Shown here piece by piece: positions 34,691-43,873 of a stretch of 64,000 nucleotides of DNA; within the stretch, counting starts at the first letter, position 1; the number at the start of each line of letters is the position of its first letter. Origin of the DNA: SOJA01 sp964598485 (lineage in GTDB: Archaea > Thermoproteota > Bathyarchaeia > Bathyarchaeales > Bathycorpusculaceae); assembly GCA_964598485.1 (NCBI GenBank), contig CAZRCD010000002.1:62001-126000 (forward strand). The letters run 5' to 3'. A program made the position numbers and the translations under genes. A model generated the notes under the pieces. The model was not told the origin of the DNA. It worked only from the letters and a program-made list of their open reading frames with translations, and did no database searches.

Positions 34691-35459
34691 ATTTGAACCT
34701 AAAATAATAGGTTTCCTCTGCAACTGGTGCTCCTATGCAGGTGCAGACTTAGCCGGTGTGAGCCGAATCCAGTATCCTCCAAACATCAGAGTTATAAGAG
34801 TCATGTGTAGCGGTAGAGTCGACCCAGTCATTGTTTTGGAAATGTTCGCAGACGGCGCTGACGGTGTTCTGGTGATGGGTTGCCACCCAGGAGAATGTCA
34901 CTATCTAGAGGGAAACCTCTACGCAGAGCGGAGAATTAAGATGCTAAAGAGACTCATAGCATGTACAGGTCTCGAACCAGAGCGCCTGAGACTTGAGTGG
35001 GTTTCCGCTGCAGAGGGCTCACGATTCGCGGACATAGTGACAGATTTCACGAATCAGCTAAAAAGCTTAGGACCATCTGCACTCGCTGGCGAAAAACCTG
35101 ACGAGCCCATTTTAGCTTGTGTACGAGCAGCTGAAAACGCCGCGGGTACTTCCAGACTACGGACTCTGGTGGGTAGAGAGAAAAAACTCACTGAAGAGGA
35201 AAACGTCTACGGAGAGAAAGTAGCTCAAGAAGAGTTTGACGAGCTGATGGAGGAAAGCGTAAAAGAAGAGTATCTCCGAAGCAGAATCTATCTTCTAGCG
35301 AAAGACAAGTCAATATCAATTGAAGAACTGACTAAACACTTAGGTGTAGACTCTGAGATAGTGCTGCGTCACATAGTTGTCATGAAACGCAGAGGGTTGC
35401 TCAAAATGGACAGAATCGAAGGAGACAATCCACTCTACATCGCGTTGGAGGCGATATGA
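34683..35459 (+). CDS. mvhD: MvhD-like [2Fe-2S] protein with C-terminal winged helix (second copy)
   Basis: 258 residues. The MvhD domain is canonical here: CNWCSYAGADLAG, RVMCSGRVDP, GCHPGECHY and LEWVSAAEG. A linker with FDELMEESVKEEYLRSR leads to a winged helix (ISIEELTKHLGVDSEIVLRHIVVMKRRGLLKMD, about 205-240). The same extension ends the first copy, so the fusion predates their duplication. Overlaps of 8 and 4 bases with the flanking hdrA genes show tight coupling. Confidence 0.88.
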   Translation: MVEFEPKIIGFLCNWCSYAGADLAGVSRIQYPPNIRVIRVMCSGRVDPVIVLEMFADGADGVLVMGCHPGECHYLEGNLYAERRIKMLKRLIACTGLEPERLRLEWVSAAEGSRFADIVTDFTNQLKSLGPSALAGEKPDEPILACVRAAENAAGTSRLRTLVGREKKLTEEENVYGEKVAQEEFDELMEESVKEEYLRSRIYLLAKDKSISIEELTKHLGVDSEIVLRHIVVMKRRGLLKMDRIEGDNPLYIALEAI

Positions 35460-38400
35460 TGAATGACAAGGTAGGTGCAGTACTCGTAGTCGGCGGCGGA
35501 ATCGCCGGAATACAGGCAGCATTAGACCTTGCAGACTCCGGATTCAGAGTCTACGTAGTAGAGGATACACCCAGTATAGGCGGCACGATGACGCAGCTGG
35601 ACAAGACGTTTCCAACCAATGACTGCGCTATGTGTATTCTCGCCCCGAAGCTTGTGGGAGCTGGAAGACACGCTAACATTCATCTTATGACAAATTCGGA
35701 ATTAAGGAAAGTTGAAGGTGAAGCAGGAAACTTCAAGGTTACTGTAACGAGAAGAGCTCGATACGTCGATAGTGAGAAATGCACTGGGTGCGGCATTTGT
35801 GCCCAAGAATGCCCGGTTGAAGCAATAGACGAGTATGATGAGGGTTTGAATAGGAGAAGCGCGATTTTCGTTAAGTATTTGCAGGCTGTTCCCTCAACGT
35901 TCATTATTGACAGAGAAAAGTGCATTGGATGCGGGACATGCCAAGAAGTATGTAGGGCAGACGCCATCAGGTATGAGGATAAGGATGAGAATGTTGAGCT
36001 AAACGTGGGCGCTATCATACTTGCACCCGGCTTCGAAGAATACAACCCAAGCCTCAAAAGTGAATATGGTTATGGTCGATATCCAAACGTTGTTTCCAGC
36101 ATAGAGTTTGAACGTATTCTAAGCGCTACCGGACCCTACAGCGGAGTAGCCCTACGCCCATCTGATGGCAAGATTCCAAAGAAGATAGCCTTTATCCAAT
36201 GCGTAGGCTCCCGTGACGAAAAAACCGGAAACACCTACTGCTCCTCTGCCTGTTGTATGTACGGAATTAAGGAAGCTGTCATAGCCCAAGAGCACACGCC
36301 CGGCGTTGAATGCACCATATTCTTCATGGATATACGCGCTTATGGTAAAGAGTTCGATGCCTACTACAACCGAGCAAAAGAGGAATACAAAGTAAGATTT
36401 GTAAGGTCTAGAATCCCTAAAGTTGAGGAAGTTCCGTGCTCAAGAAATCTTTTGGTGAGATACGTTGCGGAAGGGGAGCTAAAGGAGGAAGAGTTTAACC
36501 TCGTGATTTTATCTGTTGGGATGAGACCGCCTAAGTATGCTAAGGAATTAGCGGAAATTCTAGGCGTAAAACTAAACAAATACAATTTCTGTTCAACAAA
36601 CACGTTTTCACCCCTAGAAACTACTAGACACGGAATATACGTTTGCGGTGCCTTTTCTGGTCCTAAGGATATTCCAGAGAGCGTGGCTCAAGCAAGCGGT
36701 GCTGCATCTAAAGCAGCGAGCATCATTGCTTCAGAGAGAGGAAAGCTGGCAACTGTGAAGGAGCTTCCACCAGAAAAAGATGTGTCCGGAGAAGAGCCTC
36801 GAGTCGGGGTGTTCGTTTGTCATTGTGGCATCAATATTGGTGGAACAGTCAATGTCCCAGAGGTTGTGGAATACGCCAAAACGCTGCCAGACGTCGTCTA
36901 CGCAGAGCATAACCTATACACATGCTCCGAAGATACTCAGAAAAGAATAAGGGAAAAAATTAAAGAGTTTAATCTTAATCGGGTGATTGTGGCTTCTTGT
37001 ACTCCACGAACTCATGAACCATTGTTTAGAGAAACTGTGCGAGAGGCTGGCTTAAACCCATATTTGTTTGAAATGACTAACATCCGAGACCAGTGCAGCT
37101 GGGTTCACATGCATGAGCCAGAAAAAGCAACAGAGAAAGCCAAAGACCTAGTGCGTTCAATTGTTGCAAAAGCCAGACTTTTGAGGCCTCTGAAAAAGCC
37201 TACCGTAAACGTTATTCCAGCAGGCTTGATCATAGGCGGCGGCATAGCAGGTATGACAGCAGCATTAGAACTTGCAAGACAAGGCTTTGAAGTTCATCTG
37301 GTAGAGAAGGAAAATGAACTTGGCGGACACTTATGCGCACTCCATTACCTGCTTGAAGGCGATAACCCAAAAGAGCAACTGAGCAGAATTGTGAAAGAAG
37401 TTATGGGAAACGATAAGATTCACGTTCATTTAGGAGCCGAAATTGTTGATGTAGGCGGGTTCGTCGGCAACTTCAAGTCAAAAATAATACACAACGGCGA
37501 AGAAAAGGAAATTGAACATGGAATAATTATAGTTGCCACTGGCGCAGTTGAATATAAACCTACAGAATATCTGTATGGCTTAAACCCAAGAGTTATGACC
37601 CAGCATGAGTTAGAGGAGAAAATTGCTAAAGGAGAATTTAAGGCTGAAAAAGTAGTCATGATTCAATGCGTTGGAGCAAGAACAGAGGAAAGACCGAACT
37701 GCTCGAGAATATGCTGTGGGCACGCAATAAAAAACGCTTTGAAAATAAAAGAAATAAGCCCCGAAACAGACGTTTACATTTTATATAAGGATGTGAGAAG
37801 CTATGGTTTCAAAGAAGACTACTACCGCAAAGCTGCAGAAAAAGGGGTATTATTCATAAATTATGACGACGAAAGAAAACCACAAGTTACAAAGAAAAAC
37901 GCGAAACTTACAGTAAGATTCTGGGAGCCAGTGATCAAAAAAGAGGTTGAAATCGAGCCAGACCTTGTGATTTTAAGTGCAGCCACGATTCCAAACCTAG
38001 ACAACAAGCGATTGTCAGAAATGCTGAAAGTACCATTAACAAAGGGCGGATTCTTCTTAGAAGCTCACATGAAGCTCCGCCCAGTTGACTTCGCTACAGA
38101 CGGCATATTCCTATGCGGCATGGCGCATTCTCCGAAATACATTGACGAGAGTATCAGCCAAGCATGTGCAGCCTCTGCAAGAGCTGCAACGATACTTTCG
38201 AAAAAAGCGTTAGAAATGGAAGGAATCGTAGCAAACGTAGACGAAGATTTATGTAGTGGTTGCAGAATTTGTGAATCTCTGTGTCCTTACAGTGCAATTG
38301 AAATGAAAGAACAAACCGAAGAAAAACGAGTCGCACACGTAATCGAAGCCCTATGCAAAGGATGCGGCGTATGCGGCACAGCGTGTCCAACCAAAGCCAT

Positions 38401-38476
38401 AACAATGGGACACTTCACAACAGACGAAATAATGGTTCAAGTCAAAGCCGCTTTAGTGGAGGAGGCAAAAGCATGA
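35456..38476 (+). CDS. hdrA: Double-length HdrA (second copy)
   Basis: 1006 residues with the same architecture as the copy at 31679: FAD motif VGGGIAGIQAAL, LDKTFPTNDC, CTGCGICAQECP, CIGCGTCQEVC, then VCHCGINIGGT, ASCTPRTHEPLF, FAD motif GGGIAGMTAALE, and C-terminal CSGCRICESLCP and CKGCGVCGTACP. Long stretches are nearly identical to the first copy, indicating duplication of an mvhD-hdrA unit. ATGATG at 35456 overlaps the mvhD stop. Confidence 0.92.
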   Translation: MMNDKVGAVLVVGGGIAGIQAALDLADSGFRVYVVEDTPSIGGTMTQLDKTFPTNDCAMCILAPKLVGAGRHANIHLMTNSELRKVEGEAGNFKVTVTRRARYVDSEKCTGCGICAQECPVEAIDEYDEGLNRRSAIFVKYLQAVPSTFIIDREKCIGCGTCQEVCRADAIRYEDKDENVELNVGAIILAPGFEEYNPSLKSEYGYGRYPNVVSSIEFERILSATGPYSGVALRPSDGKIPKKIAFIQCVGSRDEKTGNTYCSSACCMYGIKEAVIAQEHTPGVECTIFFMDIRAYGKEFDAYYNRAKEEYKVRFVRSRIPKVEEVPCSRNLLVRYVAEGELKEEEFNLVILSVGMRPPKYAKELAEILGVKLNKYNFCSTNTFSPLETTRHGIYVCGAFSGPKDIPESVAQASGAASKAASIIASERGKLATVKELPPEKDVSGEEPRVGVFVCHCGINIGGTVNVPEVVEYAKTLPDVVYAEHNLYTCSEDTQKRIREKIKEFNLNRVIVASCTPRTHEPLFRETVREAGLNPYLFEMTNIRDQCSWVHMHEPEKATEKAKDLVRSIVAKARLLRPLKKPTVNVIPAGLIIGGGIAGMTAALELARQGFEVHLVEKENELGGHLCALHYLLEGDNPKEQLSRIVKEVMGNDKIHVHLGAEIVDVGGFVGNFKSKIIHNGEEKEIEHGIIIVATGAVEYKPTEYLYGLNPRVMTQHELEEKIAKGEFKAEKVVMIQCVGARTEERPNCSRICCGHAIKNALKIKEISPETDVYILYKDVRSYGFKEDYYRKAAEKGVLFINYDDERKPQVTKKNAKLTVRFWEPVIKKEVEIEPDLVILSAATIPNLDNKRLSEMLKVPLTKGGFFLEAHMKLRPVDFATDGIFLCGMAHSPKYIDESISQACAASARAATILSKKALEMEGIVANVDEDLCSGCRICESLCPYSAIEMKEQTEEKRVAHVIEALCKGCGVCGTACPTKAITMGHFTTDEIMVQVKAALVEEAKA

Positions 38477-38907
38477 GCGAAAAAGAAGAATTCGAACCTA
38501 AAATAATAGGTTTCCTCTGCAACTGGTGCGCTTATGCAGGCGCAGACCTAGCTGGCGTAAGCCGAATTCAATATCCCCCGAACATAAGGATTGTAAGGGT
38601 GATGTGTAGTGGAAGGGTAGACCCGTCCTTCATCTTGGAAGCATTAAAGGATGGTGCTGATGGAGTTTTGGTTGCTGGATGCCACTTGCCTTCTGATTGC
38701 CACTATATTAGCGGAAATTTTAAAGCTCTAAGAAGAATAAAGCTCTTGAAAAGAGTCTTGGAGCAGTTTGGAATTGAACCTGAACGTGTGCGGTTGGAGT
38801 GGATTTCAGCAAGTGAAGGAGACAAATTTGCAGCCGTGGTGAAAGATATGGTTGAACAGCTAAAAAAGCTTGGACCGAACCCGTTAAAAGGAGGAATTGA
38901 AGCGTGA
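38473..38907 (+). CDS. mvhD: MvhD, hydrogenase-to-HdrA [2Fe-2S] subunit (short form)
   Basis: 144 residues; the ATG at 38473 sits in an ATGA overlap with hdrA, with GGAGG 12 bases upstream. CNWCAYAGADLAG, RVMCSGRVDP and GCHLPSDCHY are the canonical ligands. There is no winged helix, unlike the two upstream copies, so this one is the standard MvhD that docks MvhAG on HdrA. Confidence 0.94.
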   Translation: MSEKEEFEPKIIGFLCNWCAYAGADLAGVSRIQYPPNIRIVRVMCSGRVDPSFILEALKDGADGVLVAGCHLPSDCHYISGNFKALRRIKLLKRVLEQFGIEPERVRLEWISASEGDKFAAVVKDMVEQLKKLGPNPLKGGIEA

Positions 38908-39458
38908 GCGAAACCCAAGAATACGTTCCAAACGTTATAAAAGCCGAGGAAATGGATCCCAAATTCAAGTATGAAATAAGCAAGCTGCCGGGCGCAGAAA
39001 AACTAATGCTATGCTTTCAATGTGGAACCTGCACTGCGGACTGTCCGATTTCAAGGTTCAACGACTTTTACAGACCAAGAAAAATAGCTAGGATGGTGCA
39101 GCTTGGACTCAAAGATAGGCTCCTTTCAGATGATGCCCTTTGGCTTTGCTCCACCTGTTTCACATGTGTTGATCATTGTCCACAAAATGTGGAGATCGCA
39201 GGCATTGTGCGTGTCCTCAGAAATATGATTGTGAAAGAAAAAGGTGTTATGCCACTCGTCTTTAAAGAGTTAGCCTCAAACCTTCTAAAAACAGGTTATG
39301 TGTACATGATTCCTGAATCGAGGCATAGAAGGAGAGAACAACGGGGACTGCCACCATTACCAAAACCAAACTTAGAACACATTACAAAAATTTTCGAAAT
39401 CACAGGTTTTTCGAAGATACTTGAGAATGTGAAAACTTTTGAGAAGGTGAAGAGTTGA
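38904..39458 (+). CDS. hdrC: HdrC
   Basis: 184 residues from a GTG in a GTGA overlap. Two 4Fe-4S motifs are visible: CFQCGTCTADCP (about 37-48) and CSTCFTCVDHCP (about 80-91). HdrC passes electrons from HdrA to HdrB. The helical C-terminus matches soluble HdrC rather than the membrane b-type partner HdrE. Confidence 0.94.
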   Translation: MSETQEYVPNVIKAEEMDPKFKYEISKLPGAEKLMLCFQCGTCTADCPISRFNDFYRPRKIARMVQLGLKDRLLSDDALWLCSTCFTCVDHCPQNVEIAGIVRVLRNMIVKEKGVMPLVFKELASNLLKTGYVYMIPESRHRRREQRGLPPLPKPNLEHITKIFEITGFSKILENVKTFEKVKS

Positions 39459-39459
39459 G

Positions 39460-40344
39460 ATGTCCGAACAAAAGTATTTGTTCTTCTTAGGATGCGTTAT
39501 TCCGTATAGGCTTGCAAGCTATGAGGTTTCAGCGAGAAAAGTTCTTGACAAGCTTGGAGTGAAATTAGTTGAAATGTCCGACTTCAACTGCTGTGGCTTT
39601 CCAATGGACCCGATAGACCATGAATTGGCACTCACTTTAGCGGCGCGAAACTTATGCTTAGCGGAACAAGAAGGACTAAACATTCTAACCTTATGCAACG
39701 GATGCTTCGGTACATTAAACAAAGCAAACAAAACGCTGAAAGAGGACAAAAAATTCAGAGACAAAATCAACGGAAACTTAAAGGAAATTGGCATGGAGTT
39801 TAAGGGAACGGTAGAGGTTAAACATTTAGTTCATGTGCTTGCAGAGGATGTTGGCTTTGAAAAAATAAAGGACGCTGTTAAGAAGCCTTTAACAGGGCTA
39901 CACGTGGCTCAGCATACTGGATGTCACCTTGTTCGTCCAGCAAAACATGTAAATCATGGTGATGACCCGGAAAACCCGACGATGCTTAAAAACCTAATCA
40001 GGCTGACTGGTGCCGAATGTTTAGATTACATGGATGAGACAGAGTGCTGCGGCAACCCCATAATTGGCGTGAATGAGGAAGTTCCATTCCAGATGGCTAA
40101 AGAAAAGCTTGAGCATGTCAGGGCTGTGAAGGCACAAGCTTTGATAACTGTTTGTCCGTTCTGCCACATGATGTATGATCTAAATCAACCCAGAATAGAA
40201 AGAGCATTCAATGAGAAAATCGGTATACCAGTGCTGCACTATACGCAATTGTTAGGTCTAGCAATGGGTTTCCCACGTGAAGAACTTGCATTGAACGAGC
40301 TTAGAGTGAAACCAACAGAACTTTTGAGTCAAATTCAAGAGTAG
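39460..40344 (+). CDS. hdrB: HdrB (heterodisulfide reductase-type catalytic subunit)
   Basis: 294 residues. Both CCG motifs are complete: GC...FNCCGFP...LCNGC (about 11, 45-46, 82-85) and GC...TECCGNP...CPFC (about 159, 194-195, 229-232). In methanogens these bind the two noncubane clusters that cleave CoM-S-S-CoB. With no methanogenesis genes in view, the physiological disulfide or other acceptor is unknown. Confidence 0.94.
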   Translation: MSEQKYLFFLGCVIPYRLASYEVSARKVLDKLGVKLVEMSDFNCCGFPMDPIDHELALTLAARNLCLAEQEGLNILTLCNGCFGTLNKANKTLKEDKKFRDKINGNLKEIGMEFKGTVEVKHLVHVLAEDVGFEKIKDAVKKPLTGLHVAQHTGCHLVRPAKHVNHGDDPENPTMLKNLIRLTGAECLDYMDETECCGNPIIGVNEEVPFQMAKEKLEHVRAVKAQALITVCPFCHMMYDLNQPRIERAFNEKIGIPVLHYTQLLGLAMGFPREELALNELRVKPTELLSQIQE

Positions 40345-40353
40345 GATAACAGA

Positions 40354-41346
40354 ATGGCGAAAGAAAAACTGAAATTCGCCTTCTACTGGGCTGCAAGCTG
40401 CGGCGGTTGCGAAATTTCAGTCTTAGACATAAACGAGAAAATCTTAGAAGTTGTACAAGTAGCCGACATAGTTTTCTGGCCTGTTGCGATGGACATCAAA
40501 TACAAAGATGTTGAAAGTATGCCAGATGGATACATAGATGTCTGCTTCTTCAATGGAGCTATAAGAACAGAGGAAAACGAGAAAATGGCGAAGTTACTGA
40601 GGAAGAAATCAAAAGTTTTGATTGCTTACGGTTCCTGTTCATACATGGGAGGAATACCTGGCTTAGCAAACGTGGCAAACAGGAAAGAAGTGTTCGAAAA
40701 AGCTTACCTCAACAACATTTCCACTGTGAATCCTAATGGCGTAACTCCTAAAACTCGAGTTAAAGTCAAAGAAGGAGAATTGGAGTTGCCAGAATTTTAC
40801 GACACGGTTAAGACGTTAGCCCAGACAGTGGATGTTGACTATTCTATTCCAGGCTGTCCTCCACAAGTTGAGCTTACAATAAATGCTTTAGAAACTATAG
40901 CAAAAGGTGAGCTTCCACCTAAAGGCTCAGTTCTCGCTCCATTGAAATCAGTCTGCGATGAATGCCCACTAAATCCCCTAAAGAAAGAGAAAATACAAAT
41001 CTCTGAAATACATCGCGTATATGAAATAATTCCAGACCCAAACAAATGCCTTCTAGAACAAGGAATAATCTGCATGGGTCCAGCAACTCGCGGAGGATGC
41101 AATGCAAGATGTATAAAGGCGGGTATGCCATGCACTGGATGCGGGGGTCCATGTCCAAACTCGCCTGAGCAAGGAGCCGCAATGATAAGTGCCTTAGCGT
41201 CATTGCTTGGCTTAGAAGAAGAGAAGGAGAAATACACAGAGGCTGACATTGAAAAACTTGTTGCTCAAATAAAAGATCCGCTGGGAACTTTTTACATGTA
41301 CTCGCTACCGTCCTCACTTCTTAAGAGGAGAGTTATGAAAAAATGA
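40354..41346 (+). CDS. mvhG: MvhG, [NiFe]-hydrogenase small subunit (group 3c)
   Basis: 330 residues. Proximal cluster ligands are in AASCGGCEISVLD (about 13-25), YGSCSYMGGIP and IPGCPPQVE; the C-terminal half has CDECPLNP and CMGP...GCNARCIKAGMPCTGCGGPCP, the other two 4Fe-4S clusters. No twin-arginine signal is present, so it is cytosolic. It overlaps mvhA by 4 bases. Confidence 0.93.
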   Translation: MAKEKLKFAFYWAASCGGCEISVLDINEKILEVVQVADIVFWPVAMDIKYKDVESMPDGYIDVCFFNGAIRTEENEKMAKLLRKKSKVLIAYGSCSYMGGIPGLANVANRKEVFEKAYLNNISTVNPNGVTPKTRVKVKEGELELPEFYDTVKTLAQTVDVDYSIPGCPPQVELTINALETIAKGELPPKGSVLAPLKSVCDECPLNPLKKEKIQISEIHRVYEIIPDPNKCLLEQGIICMGPATRGGCNARCIKAGMPCTGCGGPCPNSPEQGAAMISALASLLGLEEEKEKYTEADIEKLVAQIKDPLGTFYMYSLPSSLLKRRVMKK

Positions 41347-42797
41347 AAGCGGTCACTATAAACCCGATTACAAGACTTGAAGGTCATGGAAAAATCACGA
41401 TTTTCCTGAACGAACAAGGAAACGTTGAAAATGCTTACCTTCAAATTCCAGAACTTAGAGGTTTCGAAAGATTTTGTGTTGGAAGAAAAGCTGAAGACAT
41501 GCCGCAATTAACGAGTAGAATATGTGGAGTCTGCCCTGTTGCCCATCATTACGCTGGAACAAAAGCTTTAGATGCTGCCTTTAATGTTGAACCACCGTCT
41601 GCTGCAAAAAAGCTTAGAGAACTCATGTATTGCGGCTACATAATCTATGATCACATACTCCATTTCTTCTATTTGGGCGGACCAGACTTCATTGTTGGAC
41701 CAGAGGCTCCGCCAGAGAAAAGAAACATTTTAGGCGTAATTGAAAAGGCAGGCTTGGAAATCGGCAAAGAAGTTATCAAACATAGGGCTTATGGACAGAA
41801 AATCACAGAGATCATCGGTGGAAAGGCCACCCACCCTGTTTGCGGGTTACCTGGTGGAATTTCTAAATCATTAAGCGAAGAAGAGAGACAAGAAATCGAA
41901 AAAATGGCCAGTTCATGCGTGGAATTTGCGAAGTTATCTTTGAAGCTGTTTCACGACATTGTTCTGGGAAATGAAAAATACGTTGACATGATCAAAAGCA
42001 ACGCTTACACGTTAAAAACCTATTATATGGGGCTGGTTGACGAAAACAACAAAGTTAACTTTTACGACGGCAAGGTCAGAGTTGCCGACCCCTACGGAAA
42101 CAAGTTCCTAAAGTTTGAACCCGAAGACTATCTTAATCATATTATCGAGCGCGTAGAAGAATGGACCTACGTGAAAATGCCTTACTTGAAGAAGGTTGGA
42201 TGGAAGGGCTTCGTTGACGGAGCAGACAGCGGAATATACCGTGTTGGTCCTCTTGGAAGACTTAACGCCGCAGATGGCATGGCTACTCCACTTGCTCAGG
42301 AAGAGTATGAGCTCATGTACAAGACTTTAGGGGAAAAACCTGTCCATTCCACACTGGCTTTCCACTGGGCTAGGCTTATTGAGGTGCTTTATGCTTCAGA
42401 AAGAGCCGTAGAATTATGCAGAGACACGGAAATAACAAGCACAAATGTCCGTAACTTGCCTGGTAAACCTGGAGAAGGTGTGGGAATTGTGGAGGCGGCT
42501 AGAGGCACTTTAATTCATCATTATGTGCTTGACGAAAATGCACTTGTTAAAAACGTGAACTTGATTGTGGCAACAACTAACAATTACCCAGCGATCTGCA
42601 TGTCAATTCGTGACGCAGCCAAAGGCTTGATCCACGGTGGCAATGTTAACCAAGGCTTGCTCAACAAGGTTGAAATGGCTTTCAGAGCCTACGACCCATG
42701 CTTTGCATGCGCCTCACACTTTGCCATTGGTCAAATGCCCTTTACCGTAGAAATCTATGACCATGAAAAGAAGCTGCTCAAAACGGTGCAAAGATGA
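41343..42797 (+). CDS. mvhA: MvhA, [NiFe]-hydrogenase large subunit (group 3c)
   Basis: 484 residues. L1 is SRICGVCPVAHHYA (about 59-72) and L2 is DPCFACASH (about 456-464), so all four Ni-binding cysteines are in place. The 20 residues after ASH are the peptide removed by the maturation protease encoded next. It oxidises H2 and feeds electrons via MvhG and MvhD to HdrA. Confidence 0.95.
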   Translation: MKAVTINPITRLEGHGKITIFLNEQGNVENAYLQIPELRGFERFCVGRKAEDMPQLTSRICGVCPVAHHYAGTKALDAAFNVEPPSAAKKLRELMYCGYIIYDHILHFFYLGGPDFIVGPEAPPEKRNILGVIEKAGLEIGKEVIKHRAYGQKITEIIGGKATHPVCGLPGGISKSLSEEERQEIEKMASSCVEFAKLSLKLFHDIVLGNEKYVDMIKSNAYTLKTYYMGLVDENNKVNFYDGKVRVADPYGNKFLKFEPEDYLNHIIERVEEWTYVKMPYLKKVGWKGFVDGADSGIYRVGPLGRLNAADGMATPLAQEEYELMYKTLGEKPVHSTLAFHWARLIEVLYASERAVELCRDTEITSTNVRNLPGKPGEGVGIVEAARGTLIHHYVLDENALVKNVNLIVATTNNYPAICMSIRDAAKGLIHGGNVNQGLLNKVEMAFRAYDPCFACASHFAIGQMPFTVEIYDHEKKLLKTVQR

Positions 42798-42843
42798 CCT
42801 TTTATTTTCTTTCATTTTTTGTTAGTTCTGTGGCGACTTTCTA

Positions 42844-43338
42844 ATGGTTAGCGAAGAATGCGGTGTTGAGAAGGAGTTAAAAACATGGCTTTCAAACGCT
42901 GAAAAAGTGGTTGTAGCTGGCATTGGAAATCCCATTCGCATGGATGATTTTGTCGGAACTAAAATAGTTCAAGATTTGTGGGGAAAGGTTTCTGATCGAG
43001 TCTACTTGATCGAGTGTGAAACTGTCCCGGAAAATTTCATGCAGCAAATCGTAGATTTCAATCCGACGCATGTTCTCTTGATAGACGCGGCAATTTTAGG
43101 CTTGAAACCTGGAAACTCAAGGCTCATTAGACCAGAACGGTTAATGGCGTTTCCAGCATATTCTACACATGCACTTCCGCTAGGGATGTTTTGTGGGTAT
43201 CTTGCGAAGATGACAAAGGCAAATATTGCCCTGTTACTGGTAGAACCCAAAAAGGCTGATTTTGGGGAAGGATTAACGCTTGAAGTTGAAGCTTCGGCAC
43301 AAGATATTGTAGATAGTTTGCTGAGGGTTCTTCCTTAA
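42844..43338 (+). CDS. Hydrogenase maturation protease (HycI/FrcD type)
   Basis: 164 residues. GIGNPIRMDDFVG (about 27-39) is the nickel-sensing motif with its key acid, and DAAILG and STHALPLGMFCGYL (about 117-130) follow, the latter with the conserved His. It cleaves the C-terminal tail of MvhA after nickel insertion. It starts 46 bases after mvhA, beyond a T-rich stretch, and may be read through. Confidence 0.92.
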   Translation: MVSEECGVEKELKTWLSNAEKVVVAGIGNPIRMDDFVGTKIVQDLWGKVSDRVYLIECETVPENFMQQIVDFNPTHVLLIDAAILGLKPGNSRLIRPERLMAFPAYSTHALPLGMFCGYLAKMTKANIALLLVEPKKADFGEGLTLEVEASAQDIVDSLLRVLP

Positions 43339-43361
43339 ACTTAAAAATGAAAAATAGAAGG

Positions 43362-43871
43362 TTAGGAAGTTATTGGAGTAACTTTTAGAGCTTCTTGGAA
43401 TAGCTTCTTCACTGCTGTGATTCTTGCCTTCTGTGCCAAAACATCGCTCGTAACCAATTCTAGTGCTTCCTCTGGACACCACTTGACACATTGAGGTTCG
43501 CCTTGCTCTTGACATAAATCACAGACGTACACAACTTTCTTTTCCGGATGTAACATGATTGCCCCATAGTCACACGCTTCAATACACCATCCGCATCCGT
43601 TACACTTGTCTTCATCAACCATTATTAAGCCTGTTTCGTCAGATTGTGTTAAGGCGTCTCTTGGGCATGCAGCAACGCAAGGTGGGTCTTCGCAGAGTCT
43701 GCACGTAACTGCTAAGTTTATCAGCTGGTTTATTCGGACGACTCGTATTCTGGATTTTAACGGGTTGAAAGCTCCTTCTTTTGTCCATGAACATATGTAT
43801 TCGCAGACTTGGCATCCAACGCATTTTTCAGGGTCTGCCGCAACAAATTTTCTTTCGTGGATTTTGACCAT
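43362..43871 (-). CDS. Polyferredoxin partner of aldehyde ferredoxin oxidoreductase
   Basis: 169 residues with four 4Fe-4S motifs (CVGCQVCEYIC, CRLCEDPPCVAACP, CNGCGWCIEAC, CDLCQEQGEPQCVKWCP). The ATG lies 2 bases after the AOR stop, so they form an operon with AOR first. It is a paralogue of the HycB-like protein at 20068. It probably carries electrons from AOR to ferredoxin or to the Hdr/hydrogenase system. Confidence 0.9.
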   Translation of the reverse strand: MVKIHERKFVAADPEKCVGCQVCEYICSWTKEGAFNPLKSRIRVVRINQLINLAVTCRLCEDPPCVAACPRDALTQSDETGLIMVDEDKCNGCGWCIEACDYGAIMLHPEKKVVYVCDLCQEQGEPQCVKWCPEEALELVTSDVLAQKARITAVKKLFQEALKVTPITS

Positions 43872-43873
43872 TG

